Source of the DNA: CALSMU01 sp965230225
Lineage (GTDB): Bacteria > Bacteroidota > Bacteroidia > Flavobacteriales_D > Parvicellaceae
Length of the DNA: 64,000 nucleotides
Direction: 5' to 3'
Assembly: GCA_965230225.1 (NCBI GenBank)
Contig: CBDDKM010000010.1
Location: forward strand, 310,001 to 374,000
Below the pieces are notes generated by a model, which was not told the DNA's origin, made no database searches, and saw only the letters and a list, made by a program, of their open reading frames with translations. Positions 25,318-34,859 of this stretch are shown here, in pieces (position 1 is the first letter of the stretch; each line of letters opens with the position of its first letter). A program made the position numbers and the translations under genes.

Positions 25318-27726
25318 TTAAAATTTAAAATTCCAGGTAATTGATGGTAATATTGGAAATAGTGACACTTGATAAGCACTTATATCCAAATTACCAGTAG
25401 AAACGTCTCCACTATAATCAAAGAACATGAAATATGGATTTGCTCTATTATACAAGTTGTAAACCGACAAATTCCAGGTAGAAACCATTCGTTTTGGACG
25501 CTTGGAAATCTTACCGGTCTCAGGGTCTTTCACCTCGTTAAACTCTTTCCCTTTGTAAGTTAAAGAAACATCCGCTCTATGATAAGGAATCATACGCATT
25601 CCGTTTCTTGTACTCCACACCGTTATTAACCTGTTCTCGAAGAACGAATAATACCTTTGCTGTGGTAAAGTAATGGCATTACCTGTAGCATATACAAATG
25701 CTGCCCCCACATTTAAACGATCGGTAATATCGTATTGAAGTACCACCGACAAATCATGCCTACGATCGTATTTAGCGGGAAATTCCATTCCCTGATCGAT
25801 TTCTGCAAATGTTCTCATGGTTCTGGACCATGTATATCCAACCCACCCATTGAAGTCGCCCAATGTCTTTTTAAGGAAGAATTCCGCACCGTAGGAATAA
25901 CCATTTCCAAAAGTCAATTGGTTATCTACATTATCATTGACATTATCATCCGGTTGAGCATTTTCTCTGTATTCGATCAAGTTCTGAAGGTCCTTATAAT
26001 ACACCTCAACCGAGGCCTCGTATTTGTTTTCTTTAAAGTTTCTGAAATACCCTACACTATACTGAGTACCAATTTGTGGTTTAACCAGTTCCGAACTTGG
26101 AAACCACAAATCTGTTGGTAACGACACCGAAGAAATAGAAGCTAAATGAACATACTGATAGTTGTGTGCAAACCCTGCTTTAATAGAGGATTTATCCGGC
26201 AATAAATAACGGGCTGAGAATCGAGGCTCCAGACCTGTATACAACTGTATAGGTTCATCCTTACCCCATGTTCTAATGGAATCCGTTACTCCAGTTACCG
26301 GGTTCTTATAGTACCTCGTAAATGGTCCCACCTGTTGGAAAGCGGAGAACCTCAGCCCAGCATTGATTTTAAAATTCTCGTTGATGTCAATTTCATCCAG
26401 AAGATAAACGGAAGGCTCATAGGCAAAAATCCTAACGATATCATCGAAATCAAATTCGGTATCCCCAGAACTTCCGGATACACTACTCGGAATGAATCGA
26501 TGGCGAATCACATTCCATCCAAATTTTACATTGTGTCTGGTATTGGGGTACCAGGTGTAATCTTGTTTTAAGGTATAGTCTCTAATACCCGACCCCATGC
26601 TGAAGTTAAACTGACTCTGCGTAGCTTCAAAAGCAAAATCATAGTCGGTAAATATGGCTGTGGTGTTTACAAAGAGTTTTTCGTTAAACAAATGGTTCCA
26701 ACGAAGTGATCCAGTAGCATTTCCCCATGGAACTTTAAACTGAAGTCCAAGATTATTGTCCTTAAAGGTAAATACATCCCTACCGAAATATCCACTCAGA
26801 AATAATCTATCCTTATCAGAAATACGATAGTTCAATTTTGCGGTAAGATCATAAAAGAAATAACCCGACCCCTTAAGAGGAGCATCATCTTTAATAAAGG
26901 GCTCCATTAACACATCAATATAAGTTCTTCTAGCTGATATGATAAAAGAGGCTGTATCTTTCTTAATAGGTCCTTCTACAGTAAATCTGGATGCAATTAA
27001 CCCAACTCCTCCTTCACCGTGAAATTCCTTGTAGTTTCCATCCTTCATGGTGATGTCTAACACAGATGCCAGCTTACCTCCGTAGTTGGCAGGCATTCCT
27101 CCCTTAATCATGTTTACATTCTTAATGGCATCAGCATTGAATACAGAGAAAAATCCAAACAAATGAGAAGCATTATACACTGGTGCTTCATCCAGTAAGA
27201 TCAAGTTTTGATCCGGTCCTCCACCTCTAACGTAAAAACCTGTGTTTCCTTCTCCTGCCGATTGCACCCCAGGCAATAGTTGAATGGTTTTAAGAACATC
27301 TACCTCTCCCATAAAAGCCGGTAAGGTCTTTACCTTGTCCATGCTCAAATCAATCTGCCCCATTTGGGTTCCTTTGGTATTCTCATCACCAGCTTCAGCC
27401 TCCACCAATACTTCTTTCATTACTTTGGTCGAAGGTTTCAACTCTATGTTTATTCGCTTGTCTTCTGTAAGGTTAATTTCCTGTCGCCAGTCTTCGTAAC
27501 CAACAAACCTTGATTTGATGTGATAAGTTCCACTTTCTATTGTAAGAGAGAAAAAACCATATACATTGGTAGCTGCTCCTTTACCTAGCTCTTCTACAAA
27601 TATAGAAGCCCCTATTAATGCTTCCCCTGTTTGAGCATCTTTGATGTATCCGCTAACTGTATATTTCTGGCCTATTGAACTTAGAGTCAAAAACAGAATC
27701 ACAATGAACGAAATAAAAGTCTTCAT
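25318..27726 (-). CDS. TonB-dependent receptor with carboxypeptidase-regulatory-like domain
   Basis: Outer-membrane receptor of 802 residues from the ATG at 27726 (MKTFISFIVIL). The signal peptide ends SSIGQ. A carboxypeptidase-regulatory-like domain (about 20-105) reads VSGYIKDAQTGEALIGASIF. The plug (about 120-235) contains GNTGFYVRGGGPDQNLILLD and YNASHLFGFFSVFNADAI. The rest is the 22-strand barrel ending SITWNFKF. It is not a SusC-size protein. Its partner DUF4249 follows at 4 bases. A predicted short RNA/terminator unit (27827-27930) lies upstream. The imported compound is unknown. Confidence 0.92.
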   Translation of the reverse strand: MKTFISFIVILFLTLSSIGQKYTVSGYIKDAQTGEALIGASIFVEELGKGAATNVYGFFSLTIESGTYHIKSRFVGYEDWRQEINLTEDKRINIELKPSTKVMKEVLVEAEAGDENTKGTQMGQIDLSMDKVKTLPAFMGEVDVLKTIQLLPGVQSAGEGNTGFYVRGGGPDQNLILLDEAPVYNASHLFGFFSVFNADAIKNVNMIKGGMPANYGGKLASVLDITMKDGNYKEFHGEGGVGLIASRFTVEGPIKKDTASFIISARRTYIDVLMEPFIKDDAPLKGSGYFFYDLTAKLNYRISDKDRLFLSGYFGRDVFTFKDNNLGLQFKVPWGNATGSLRWNHLFNEKLFVNTTAIFTDYDFAFEATQSQFNFSMGSGIRDYTLKQDYTWYPNTRHNVKFGWNVIRHRFIPSSVSGSSGDTEFDFDDIVRIFAYEPSVYLLDEIDINENFKINAGLRFSAFQQVGPFTRYYKNPVTGVTDSIRTWGKDEPIQLYTGLEPRFSARYLLPDKSSIKAGFAHNYQYVHLASISSVSLPTDLWFPSSELVKPQIGTQYSVGYFRNFKENKYEASVEVYYKDLQNLIEYRENAQPDDNVNDNVDNQLTFGNGYSYGAEFFLKKTLGDFNGWVGYTWSRTMRTFAEIDQGMEFPAKYDRRHDLSVVLQYDITDRLNVGAAFVYATGNAITLPQQRYYSFFENRLITVWSTRNGMRMIPYHRADVSLTYKGKEFNEVKDPETGKISKRPKRMVSTWNLSVYNLYNRANPYFMFFDYSGDVSTGNLDISAYQVSLFPILPSITWNFKF

Positions 27727-27826
27727 GACGGGTAAATTGATGATGCACAAATTTAATGGGTTTTCGTGTATTGCCTTAAGAATTAGAGGAGTATTTCATT
27801 AATGGCTCCTCTACTTGAAAGACGGC

Positions 27827-27930
27827 AAAAAAAAAGGCCGTGAATAACATATCAAAATTCACGGCCAGCTTTAACATCCTTTTGGAATAGAAAGGGGGGA
27901 AATCAAACCAAAATCAATGTCGCTTCTTCA
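27827..27930 (-). ncRNA. Predicted short RNA or attenuated leader upstream of the TonB receptor
   Basis: A complete short transcription unit on the minus strand. A near-consensus promoter (27935-27965) gives a start near 27930. About 65 bases later comes a perfect 10-base stem (GGCCGTGAAT at 27836-27845 on the plus strand, pairing with 27857-27866) followed by nine T on the minus strand. The product would be about 100 bases. It is either an independent small RNA or the terminated leader of the TonB receptor gene, whose ATG is 100 bases beyond. No riboswitch fold recognised. Confidence 0.5.
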
Positions 27931-27934
27931 CTTA

Positions 27935-27965
27935 CAAAGATAGAGACCATATTTTTCCTGTACAA
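27935..27965 (-). promoter_or_regulatory. Near-consensus Bacteroidota promoter (minus strand)
   Basis: The minus strand has TTG (27965-27963), a 20-base spacer, and TATCTTTG (27942-27935). This equals the TTG-N19/20-TAnnTTTG consensus. It reads toward the short terminator unit. Confidence 0.6.
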
Positions 27966-28062
27966 TCCGAAAAAATACTGAATTTTTAGTCTGAAGGAAA
28001 TTTAATTTTATTGTGTAAAATGATAAAAAATATACTCTATCACCCTTTCTAAATCACAATTC

Positions 28063-30213
28063 TTATTCGATTACCTTAAACTCTACCCTACGATTTCGTT
28101 GTCTTCCTTCCGGGTTATCATCTCCGTTAGGGTGAGTATTTGGAGCAACAGGTTTTGCTTCACCATATCCAACATACTTCATTCTGGATTTGGATATACC
28201 TGCTTCTCTCATATAGTTTCTAACCGATTTAGCACGTTTTTCTGATAAAGACTGATTGTACTCATCACTTCCAATGGCATCTGTATGCCCTGAAATTTCG
28301 ACTTTTTTATCAGTCATTTCTTTCATGTACTCCACTAAGAAATCGATAATCTCCTTAGACTCTTCGGTTAGACTGTGTTTATTGTATTCGAACAGAATAT
28401 TATCCAATACAACCGCTCCTCCACTGTTCAACATCTCTTTGATGTTTTCACTAATCATCTTCTCTTGCTCTGTTTTCACCTTATCATCAACCACATCTAC
28501 CGTAGTGTTTAGCTTTACATCTAATTCAATCACCTCAAGTGCAGTAGCTTCTTTTACTCTTGCTACTTCCTGAATGTCTATATCTTCAGCATCTGAAGCG
28601 TTAATGGTAATTTTGTCATTTTCCTTAACGATCAACCTACCCACTTGCTGTACTCCACCATCGTCCTTCACTTCAATAAATTCGGATTGTACAATACCAT
28701 CTACTTCGTACTCAATTTCGTAAGTGTGCCCCGGTCTTAGGATAAACATAAATTTACCTGTAATTGGATTTGGACGATATACCCCAAACAGGTCGTCTGT
28801 TTCCTCATCATAAACAGAAATAACCAGGTTCTTTACCACATTGCCGTTGATGTCGTGTGCCAGCCCTTTATAGATGGTTAAAGACTTCTCTCCTTCGTCG
28901 TTTAACTCCATGATGTATACATCCAGGTCTCCCATTCCTCCTTCACGATAAGATGAGAAATAAGCTCTTTTACCATTGGTGGTAGGAATAAAGAATACAT
29001 CATCTCCAGTAGTATTAATCGGGTACCCCATATTTACAGGTTTCCCCCAGGTACCATCCGCCTGTAACTCGGATTTAAACACATCAAACCCTCCCATGGT
29101 ATTGTGCCCGCTAGAACTAAAGTAAAGCGACTTACCATCCGGGTGTAAATATGGGCTTTCCTCCTCATATTCGGTGTTAATCATGTCTCCTATATTCTGA
29201 GGTTGAGCCCAGGTTCCGTCGTCTAACTTATTCATGAACCAAATATCTCTTCCTCCCAAAGTTCCTTCACGGTCCGATGTAAATACCATTATCTTTCCAT
29301 CAGCACTAAGGTTTGCATGAGTTTCCCAGGCAGATGAATTAACTCCACCTTCTACTAAAGATGGCTCTGTCCAAACAGTACCATCCAAATAAGTTTCGTA
29401 AATACTACCTCCCAAATCACCTTCTTCTTCATACTTATAAAGGAACATGTGATCTCCGGATGGACTTAAATACATGGTAGCCTCGTGACTAGCTGTATTA
29501 ATGGATTTACCAAGAGTAAATGGTTTGGACCATATCCCTTTTACCTTGTAGGAAATGTATAAATCTTCGTAGTATTTTCCTTCGTGATCTACTTCACCAC
29601 CCTCGCTATCATCTCTTCGAGCTGTAAAGATCATTACTGTTTCATCTGCATTAACTACTGGACGATACTCTGGCCATTCTGTATTCATATCGTACGCTTG
29701 TCTTACAGTAATATCTACAGGATCCTCCATAGCTCTCATAGCATTTTTGGTAATCTCGATATCTCTGTCAATCTTCTTTAAGTACTCTTCATTGGTACTA
29801 AAGATCAACTCTTTGTACTCAAAATACTTCTCTAACGCGTCCTCAAAACGGTAGTTGACATGGTAAGCTTTTCCAAGGTGGTGAATGGCCTCTAACGGAG
29901 CTGCCTTTTCTTTGTAATCTCCTACTTTGTAGTAGGCTACCAGTTTGTCCTCAGCTCTTTCAAAAAACTCAATGGACTTATCTTTGTCAAATTTGGAGTT
30001 TAGGTAGCAATTTCCAATAGAAAATTGAAGGTTGGCATTATTCGGTTCTTCTTTTTCCAATTCTAACCAAATTGGTAAAGCTTTAGAATATTGCTCTTGA
30101 TTCATTAGCTCTGTGGCTTCCTCAAACTTCTTTTTAAACTGATCCTTACTCATCTGTGCCGTTACAAACAATGGCAAAAACAAGATTAGAAGTGAAACAT
30201 ACTTTAATTTCAT
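28063..30213 (-). CDS. TPR/PD40/OmpA-family envelope protein (PorE-like)
   Basis: Exported protein of 716 residues from the ATG at 30213 (MKLKYVSLLILFLPL; the frame runs on to 30237). Signal ends FVTAQ. Order: TPR-like helices (about 20-155), a PD40/WD40-like propeller (about 170-440; repeats such as LSPSGDHMFLYKY, LSADGKIMVFTSDR and LHPDGKSLYFSSSG), a carboxypeptidase-regulatory-like module (about 450-530), and an OmpA C-terminal domain (about 600-716) with ISGHTDAIGSDEYNQSLSE and GRQRNRRVEF. The OmpA part binds peptidoglycan. The order matches PorE-type proteins that anchor the type IX secretion machinery, although several paralogues exist. Transcribed alone. Confidence 0.88.
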   Translation of the reverse strand: MKLKYVSLLILFLPLFVTAQMSKDQFKKKFEEATELMNQEQYSKALPIWLELEKEEPNNANLQFSIGNCYLNSKFDKDKSIEFFERAEDKLVAYYKVGDYKEKAAPLEAIHHLGKAYHVNYRFEDALEKYFEYKELIFSTNEEYLKKIDRDIEITKNAMRAMEDPVDITVRQAYDMNTEWPEYRPVVNADETVMIFTARRDDSEGGEVDHEGKYYEDLYISYKVKGIWSKPFTLGKSINTASHEATMYLSPSGDHMFLYKYEEEGDLGGSIYETYLDGTVWTEPSLVEGGVNSSAWETHANLSADGKIMVFTSDREGTLGGRDIWFMNKLDDGTWAQPQNIGDMINTEYEEESPYLHPDGKSLYFSSSGHNTMGGFDVFKSELQADGTWGKPVNMGYPINTTGDDVFFIPTTNGKRAYFSSYREGGMGDLDVYIMELNDEGEKSLTIYKGLAHDINGNVVKNLVISVYDEETDDLFGVYRPNPITGKFMFILRPGHTYEIEYEVDGIVQSEFIEVKDDGGVQQVGRLIVKENDKITINASDAEDIDIQEVARVKEATALEVIELDVKLNTTVDVVDDKVKTEQEKMISENIKEMLNSGGAVVLDNILFEYNKHSLTEESKEIIDFLVEYMKEMTDKKVEISGHTDAIGSDEYNQSLSEKRAKSVRNYMREAGISKSRMKYVGYGEAKPVAPNTHPNGDDNPEGRQRNRRVEFKVIE

Positions 30214-30344
30214 GGTCTCTTTTAGGTGTTTCAACAATTTTAATCAGTAGAGTTAATAAAATCGTTTTACTTATTTTTCAATATTTTGTTTCCCAATTGG
30301 GGGTTTTTCTAAATTATTTTACGGCAATGTAGTGAATTTCAATA

Positions 30345-31871
30345 TTACAATTGCAATCTTCCGTGAACAGTTTCCACCAATACTTGGTAATAACCTTTCT
30401 TTAGCATCTTTGCCTTTAACCAACAGAAGAATGCCATTGCCTGAAGATCTTCCTGTTCAAACGGCCACCTTTCGATGGTTGCGGTAACAGTTTCTGTAAA
30501 CTCTTCAGTAGAAATCCAATACGGTTTGTCAATACATACTTTAATAAACCCGAGAAACGTTTTGGTTCGAGCATACATGGGTAATTTTAAAAAATCTGCG
30601 TACAATCGCTCAAAAGAACGGATTCTGTTCAGCGCAATTTCCACGTTCCCCATTTCGAATTGAACAATAATTTCGATCAGGTTTTTACGTGCTACCCACT
30701 CCTTCCCCATTTTCTTTTGGCACCAGCCATCAGTGTGCTGAAATGAGTGCAATACTTTATTGGCTGATCTATAATCCTCCTGTTGAAAATAATACACCGC
30801 CAAATTCAGCTTCATATCTAGTTTGTGGTTAATGGCAAATTTATCTACATCCTTCTCGAAGGTTTCTTCCAAAATTTTAATGGCCATTTCGTTGTATCCC
30901 ATGTAACTTCGGGTAGCACTATAAAGCAAAGCATACTTAGGGTAAAACAACACATAGTAGCTTCTGTTGTATTGTTGTATGTTTTCCAGAAACTCTTCGA
31001 GGTAAACCAGTGCCTCATCAAACTTCCTGTTTCGATACAATACATGACAAATCATGTAAAGAATACTCAACTTGTAGAAATGATCTTTTTTCTGAAAGCC
31101 TATGGAACTCTTCACCTGTTCAAATTTCTCAATAACCAGCGGTTCAAACTTAAAGTACTGCTTTTGCACTAGTACAGCACTCCTAACAATGGATAAGATA
31201 TTATACAACAGTTTTGGTCGTTCGATAGTGGCCTCATCCAGATTATATTCTTTCATTACTGCCGCCACTTCCTTTTCCAAATCAAGGGTATCGGCATTTA
31301 ACTTAGCCTTGGATAGCTCCATTTTCATAATGGTTGCAGCCACATTGGCTCTTTCATCCTCATCTGCCAATCGCTTATTCTCTTTCCAACGTTCAATAAT
31401 TCGGTTCAACTCCGGTGCGTTAGCATCACTAGCATTAGCTATTTGCACATTATAGATGTTATCTAACAGATCATACAACTCATTATTAATGGCTAACTCT
31501 TCTGCTTTTACCAAATAATGCCAGGCGGTTCGGTTATTGCTATTGTCGAATAAAAATTGAGAAATGGACAAGAGCCCCATTACCGAAGAAGATGCAGTGG
31601 TGTCCATGTCCATTCGCTTGATCACTACAAAATCCATTAAGTGTTTCAGCAAACGCTTACGAATGGAGTGATATGCATTCATGTTGATCTTTCCATAAAG
31701 TCGCTCAACAATGTCTCTGGCTTTGTACACTTCATCCTCGCACATGATTTCGAAGAGATCCAAATCTTTACGATTTTTTCGTACCCTCTGGCGATTTATA
31801 AAAGCCCTAAACTCCTTCTTTTCATCCTCTGTAAGAGATCGAACAATGTCTCTAATATTATCTATGTACAT
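30345..31871 (-). CDS. Helical-repeat (TPR-like) protein of unknown function
   Basis: Cytoplasmic protein of 508 residues without signal peptide or membrane helix. The N terminus (about 1-70) is charged and helical (LTEDEKKEFRAFINRQRVRK) and resembles a small DNA- or protein-binding domain. The rest is all-helical with TPR-like periodicity (RTAWHYLVKAEELAINNELY, FDEALVYLEEFLENIQQYNR, YRSANKVLHSFQH). I do not know a named family. It lies alone between the OmpA gene and the PlsC fusion. A role as an adaptor or regulator is only a guess. Confidence 0.65.
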   Translation of the reverse strand: MYIDNIRDIVRSLTEDEKKEFRAFINRQRVRKNRKDLDLFEIMCEDEVYKARDIVERLYGKINMNAYHSIRKRLLKHLMDFVVIKRMDMDTTASSSVMGLLSISQFLFDNSNNRTAWHYLVKAEELAINNELYDLLDNIYNVQIANASDANAPELNRIIERWKENKRLADEDERANVAATIMKMELSKAKLNADTLDLEKEVAAVMKEYNLDEATIERPKLLYNILSIVRSAVLVQKQYFKFEPLVIEKFEQVKSSIGFQKKDHFYKLSILYMICHVLYRNRKFDEALVYLEEFLENIQQYNRSYYVLFYPKYALLYSATRSYMGYNEMAIKILEETFEKDVDKFAINHKLDMKLNLAVYYFQQEDYRSANKVLHSFQHTDGWCQKKMGKEWVARKNLIEIIVQFEMGNVEIALNRIRSFERLYADFLKLPMYARTKTFLGFIKVCIDKPYWISTEEFTETVTATIERWPFEQEDLQAMAFFCWLKAKMLKKGYYQVLVETVHGRLQL

Positions 31872-32056
31872 AAAATGTATACGATTTAAAGAATGAATAT
31901 ATTAATTATTTTAAAATACGCCAAAAACTCTTCAAAACCCCAATAAAACTTACACTATTGCCATATTTTCTCATTTTTAAAAATACGTAGTATTTCATTT
32001 GAGGGTTGAGGCTTTTCCAACTCCCTTGTACTTTAGCACCATCAAATTTTAATTGT

Positions 32057-33880
32057 ATGATATTTTTAATCATTCTTAGCATAAGCATTTTAGTATTTAT
32101 TTTATTTCCAGCTCAGATTGTTAAAGGATTGGTACTACTATTTGGAAAGCTTGTTTTTAAAACTAAAATCGAAGGCCTTAAAAACATCCCTCATAAAGGA
32201 GGTGGATTAATTATTGCTAACCACGTTTCCTACCTGGATTTTATATTAATTGCCTGTGCTACTAAAAGAATGGTAAGGTTTGTAATGAACAAAGATGTTT
32301 ATGATAAGCCCGGGTTAAAATGGTTACTGAAGAAACTACACATGATTCCTATCTACCCTAGAGGAGGGTACAACCACTTAAGAATATTTAATGAGACCTG
32401 TCAAAGAGAAATCAATGATGGACATTTGGTAGCCATATTTGCAGAAGGAACTGTTACTCGTAACGGACACCTGCTCGGCTTCAAGAAAGGAATGGAGCAT
32501 ATTGCCCGTGGAATCAATGCTCCAATCATCCCCATCCATATGGAAGGTGTAATTGGAACTCCACTTTCTTACTCACTTTACCACAATCGTTTTTTACCTT
32601 TTAAGTGGAGTAACTTAAGACAGAAGATCTTCATTACCATTGGAGAACCTATGAGTAATACTTCTTCTGCCTTTGAGGTAAGACAACGAATTCAGGAAAT
32701 GGGAGCTGAATCCATTTACAGAAGAATTGATAACAACGATACCATTGCGAATAGTATTTTGGAATTAAAAGGAGATCGTCTGTTGTACCAGGATGACGAG
32801 AACAACATCCTACTTGCCTATGAGTTGAAGAATAAAGCCATTTCGCTGGCTAACTCATTGAGAAACGAATTAAAAGAAGAAAATAATATAGGGCTAATTT
32901 TACCAAATCAGGGAAGCAAAGCAGTAACCGTTGCTGCTTTGCACCTCCTTGAAAAAACCATTGTTTTTCTGAATCAGGAAGATTCAAAAGAAACACATTT
33001 ATCAGTACTGAATGCCACTAACACCAAAGTTTGTATTGGAGACAATGTAGAATTAAATGGAATAAAGGTTCTTAATCATTCAGAACTACCACTTCATGGA
33101 TCTTCTAAAAAAAGTTCGGTATTTCCATTTAAAAATGGCCACCAAAACAAAAAGAGTATTGCAGCCATTTTTAGCTCTGTAAGAAACGGAGAGGTTAAAC
33201 TTCAGTCCATGACCCATGAAAACTTGTTTGCATTGGTTTATGGTATTGAGTTGATTCATAATCTGGAAGACTACGGAATGACCTACACCATGAATCCGTC
33301 ATCCAGCCCGTTAAACTACATTACCAGTTATGTGCTACCAATTTGCTCCAGTACTAGCTCTGCCCTATCTGACAACCCAGAAAAAGCTTTAAATAAGAGC
33401 AATACGATTCTTGGAATATCCGATCAAATAGTGGATTTGTATAACAATACCGAACTCAATGAATGGAAGGGAATTAAGTATGTTATTTCTTCTGAGGAAG
33501 CATTACCTATAAACATGCTTCAACAACTCAATGAGAAGTATAATACTCAATACTTCCGAGGAATGGGAAACAACGACATTGCTCCGATCATATCGTTAAA
33601 CTCTCCCGACTTTGTTGGAATTGACATTAGTGGAAAGAAGCTAAAACAAGAGGGACAAGACAATGAGACCGTAGGAAGACCGATTCCCGGGCTTGCAGTT
33701 AAAATTGTAGATCAAAACAACAACAGTACACTTGGAGTAAATGAGTTAGGAAAGGTTTTTATAAAAGGAGCCATGATTACTCAAAACTTTTTAAAGGAAA
33801 CCACCACCAAATGCGAAGAGTGGATTGATGCTGAAATTCTTGGTAGAATTGACGAAAAAGGATTCTTAAGGCTAGAATAA
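32057..33880 (+). CDS. PlsC-type acyltransferase fused to a degraded adenylate-forming domain
   Basis: Protein of 607 residues from the ATG at 32057 (MIFLIILSIS; the frame opens at 32006). An N-terminal membrane helix is followed by a PlsC domain (about 35-220) with NHVSYLDF (55-62, the H-x4-D catalytic motif), YPRGG, FAEGTVTRNG (128-137) and PIIPIHMEG (156-164): 1-acyl-glycerol-3-phosphate acyltransferase type. Residues about 235-607 resemble an AMP-binding ligase, as in Aas, but the ATP loop is changed to IFSSVRNGEVKLQSMTHENL, the expected TE motif is RGMGNNDI, the TGD motif is missing (EWIDAEILGRIDEKGFL), and the C-terminal lysine lobe is absent. The second domain is probably non-catalytic. 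Confidence 0.82.
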   Translation: MIFLIILSISILVFILFPAQIVKGLVLLFGKLVFKTKIEGLKNIPHKGGGLIIANHVSYLDFILIACATKRMVRFVMNKDVYDKPGLKWLLKKLHMIPIYPRGGYNHLRIFNETCQREINDGHLVAIFAEGTVTRNGHLLGFKKGMEHIARGINAPIIPIHMEGVIGTPLSYSLYHNRFLPFKWSNLRQKIFITIGEPMSNTSSAFEVRQRIQEMGAESIYRRIDNNDTIANSILELKGDRLLYQDDENNILLAYELKNKAISLANSLRNELKEENNIGLILPNQGSKAVTVAALHLLEKTIVFLNQEDSKETHLSVLNATNTKVCIGDNVELNGIKVLNHSELPLHGSSKKSSVFPFKNGHQNKKSIAAIFSSVRNGEVKLQSMTHENLFALVYGIELIHNLEDYGMTYTMNPSSSPLNYITSYVLPICSSTSSALSDNPEKALNKSNTILGISDQIVDLYNNTELNEWKGIKYVISSEEALPINMLQQLNEKYNTQYFRGMGNNDIAPIISLNSPDFVGIDISGKKLKQEGQDNETVGRPIPGLAVKIVDQNNNSTLGVNELGKVFIKGAMITQNFLKETTTKCEEWIDAEILGRIDEKGFLRLE

Positions 33881-33957
33881 TGGAACTTAACCACACCAAA
33901 GATACTTCGGTATGAAGCATAAATCGACTACCCCATGACTCCCCCATATTCAATATT
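33880..33957 (-). pseudogene. Fragment of a DUF2804 gene
   Basis: Minus-strand translation gives SHGVVDLCFIPKY, matching SQGMINLCFIPKY of the intact DUF2804 protein (34860-35873) at about residues 285-297. The DNA similarity extends over about 75 bases (roughly 33880-33957 against 34990-35068, with one small insertion), including the identical 15 bases GATACTTCGGTATGA. An in-frame stop is present three codons after the CAA corresponding to the Gln of QWWIKD. No start codon. It is a leftover of a second, diverged copy. Confidence 0.72.
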
Positions 33958-34024
33958 GCTTTCCAATTTATCGATTTAAATTAGGTTGACTTGCCCTTAA
34001 AGAAGATTTAAGTTTACAGGGCAA

Positions 34025-34852
34025 ATGATACCTGTTTATAAATTAGGCAACAATCCAAATGAAGGAATCCGTGTAGTGAAATTAACATGCTCTACGGAAT
34101 ACGATTTTGGAGAACCTCATCGACATGAATATTTCGAACTTTTTGTTTTTGTAGACGGAGGAGGGAGTCATATGATCGATTTTCAAGAGTTTCCTATTTA
34201 TTCAGGAAGTATACACATTGTTGCTCCAGGGCAAATTCATCAAGTAAAACGAGAGCTAAACTCCAGTGGGTTTGTATTACTTTTTAGCACAGATATTTTC
34301 CCATCTAACAGTACTATTGTTAACTTTTTATACGATCATATTTGCTTGAGCGTTCAAGAGCAATCTCCTAGTTATAAATTTGATTCAAACACAAAAAGTA
34401 TCGTTCTTAAAACGTGTGAGAATGCATGGAAAGACTTTGAGTCTAACGAAGATTGGAAATTTGATTTTTTACAGTCTCATTTAACGCAATTATGTATTCA
34501 TTGCATGCGAACACAGAATACCAACAATGCCTTATCCGAGCATAATAATGAGCATTATATTCAATTTAGAAGATTACTAAGGTCTAATCTTCAAAAGATG
34601 AAAAAGGTAAAAGATTACGCAGAAATCTTAAACATTTCCGAAAAACAATTGAGTAAAATTACTACGAAAAGAACAGGATTATCCGCCAGTATGCTGATCT
34701 ACAAACAAATTGTTCTTGAAGCAAAAAGACTTTTAAACTCAGGCATTTCCATTAAAGAAGTGGCATACGAGCTAAATTTTGATGACCCAGCTCACTTTAG
34801 TAAGTTTTTTAAAACTCAAACAGGAATAACACCTTCTCAATTCAAAGGATAA
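34025..34852 (+). CDS. AraC-family transcriptional regulator
   Basis: Cytoplasmic one-component regulator of 275 residues. The N-terminal cupin-like sensor (about 20-95) has PHRHEYFELFVFVDGGG and GSIHIVAPGQIHQV. The C-terminal AraC helix-turn-helix pair is at about 175-275, with VKDYAEILNISEKQLSKITT and IKEVAYELNFDDPAHFSKFF, ending TPSQFKG. Effector unknown. It is convergent with the DUF2804-aldehyde dehydrogenase pair, whose gene ends 7 bases after its stop, and a DUF2804 remnant lies just upstream, so it may have come to this place by rearrangement. It could regulate the adjacent dehydrogenase operon. Confidence 0.92.
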   Translation: MIPVYKLGNNPNEGIRVVKLTCSTEYDFGEPHRHEYFELFVFVDGGGSHMIDFQEFPIYSGSIHIVAPGQIHQVKRELNSSGFVLLFSTDIFPSNSTIVNFLYDHICLSVQEQSPSYKFDSNTKSIVLKTCENAWKDFESNEDWKFDFLQSHLTQLCIHCMRTQNTNNALSEHNNEHYIQFRRLLRSNLQKMKKVKDYAEILNISEKQLSKITTKRTGLSASMLIYKQIVLEAKRLLNSGISIKEVAYELNFDDPAHFSKFFKTQTGITPSQFKG

Positions 34853-34859
34853 GTTAAAA

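Larger units (their letters stand above)
27727..28062. other. 336-base intergenic region with promoter and terminator
   Basis: Holds the minus-strand promoter at 27935-27965 and the terminator hairpin at 27827-27866, described separately. A 33-codon frame starting near 27878 on the minus strand overlaps the hairpin and is not convincing. Nothing else is seen in 27966-28062. Confidence 0.6.

Noticed and set aside
27778..27878. 33-codon frame on the minus strand overlapping the terminator hairpin
   Set aside because: It runs through the stem and T run of a perfect terminator, which explains the sequence better than coding does.
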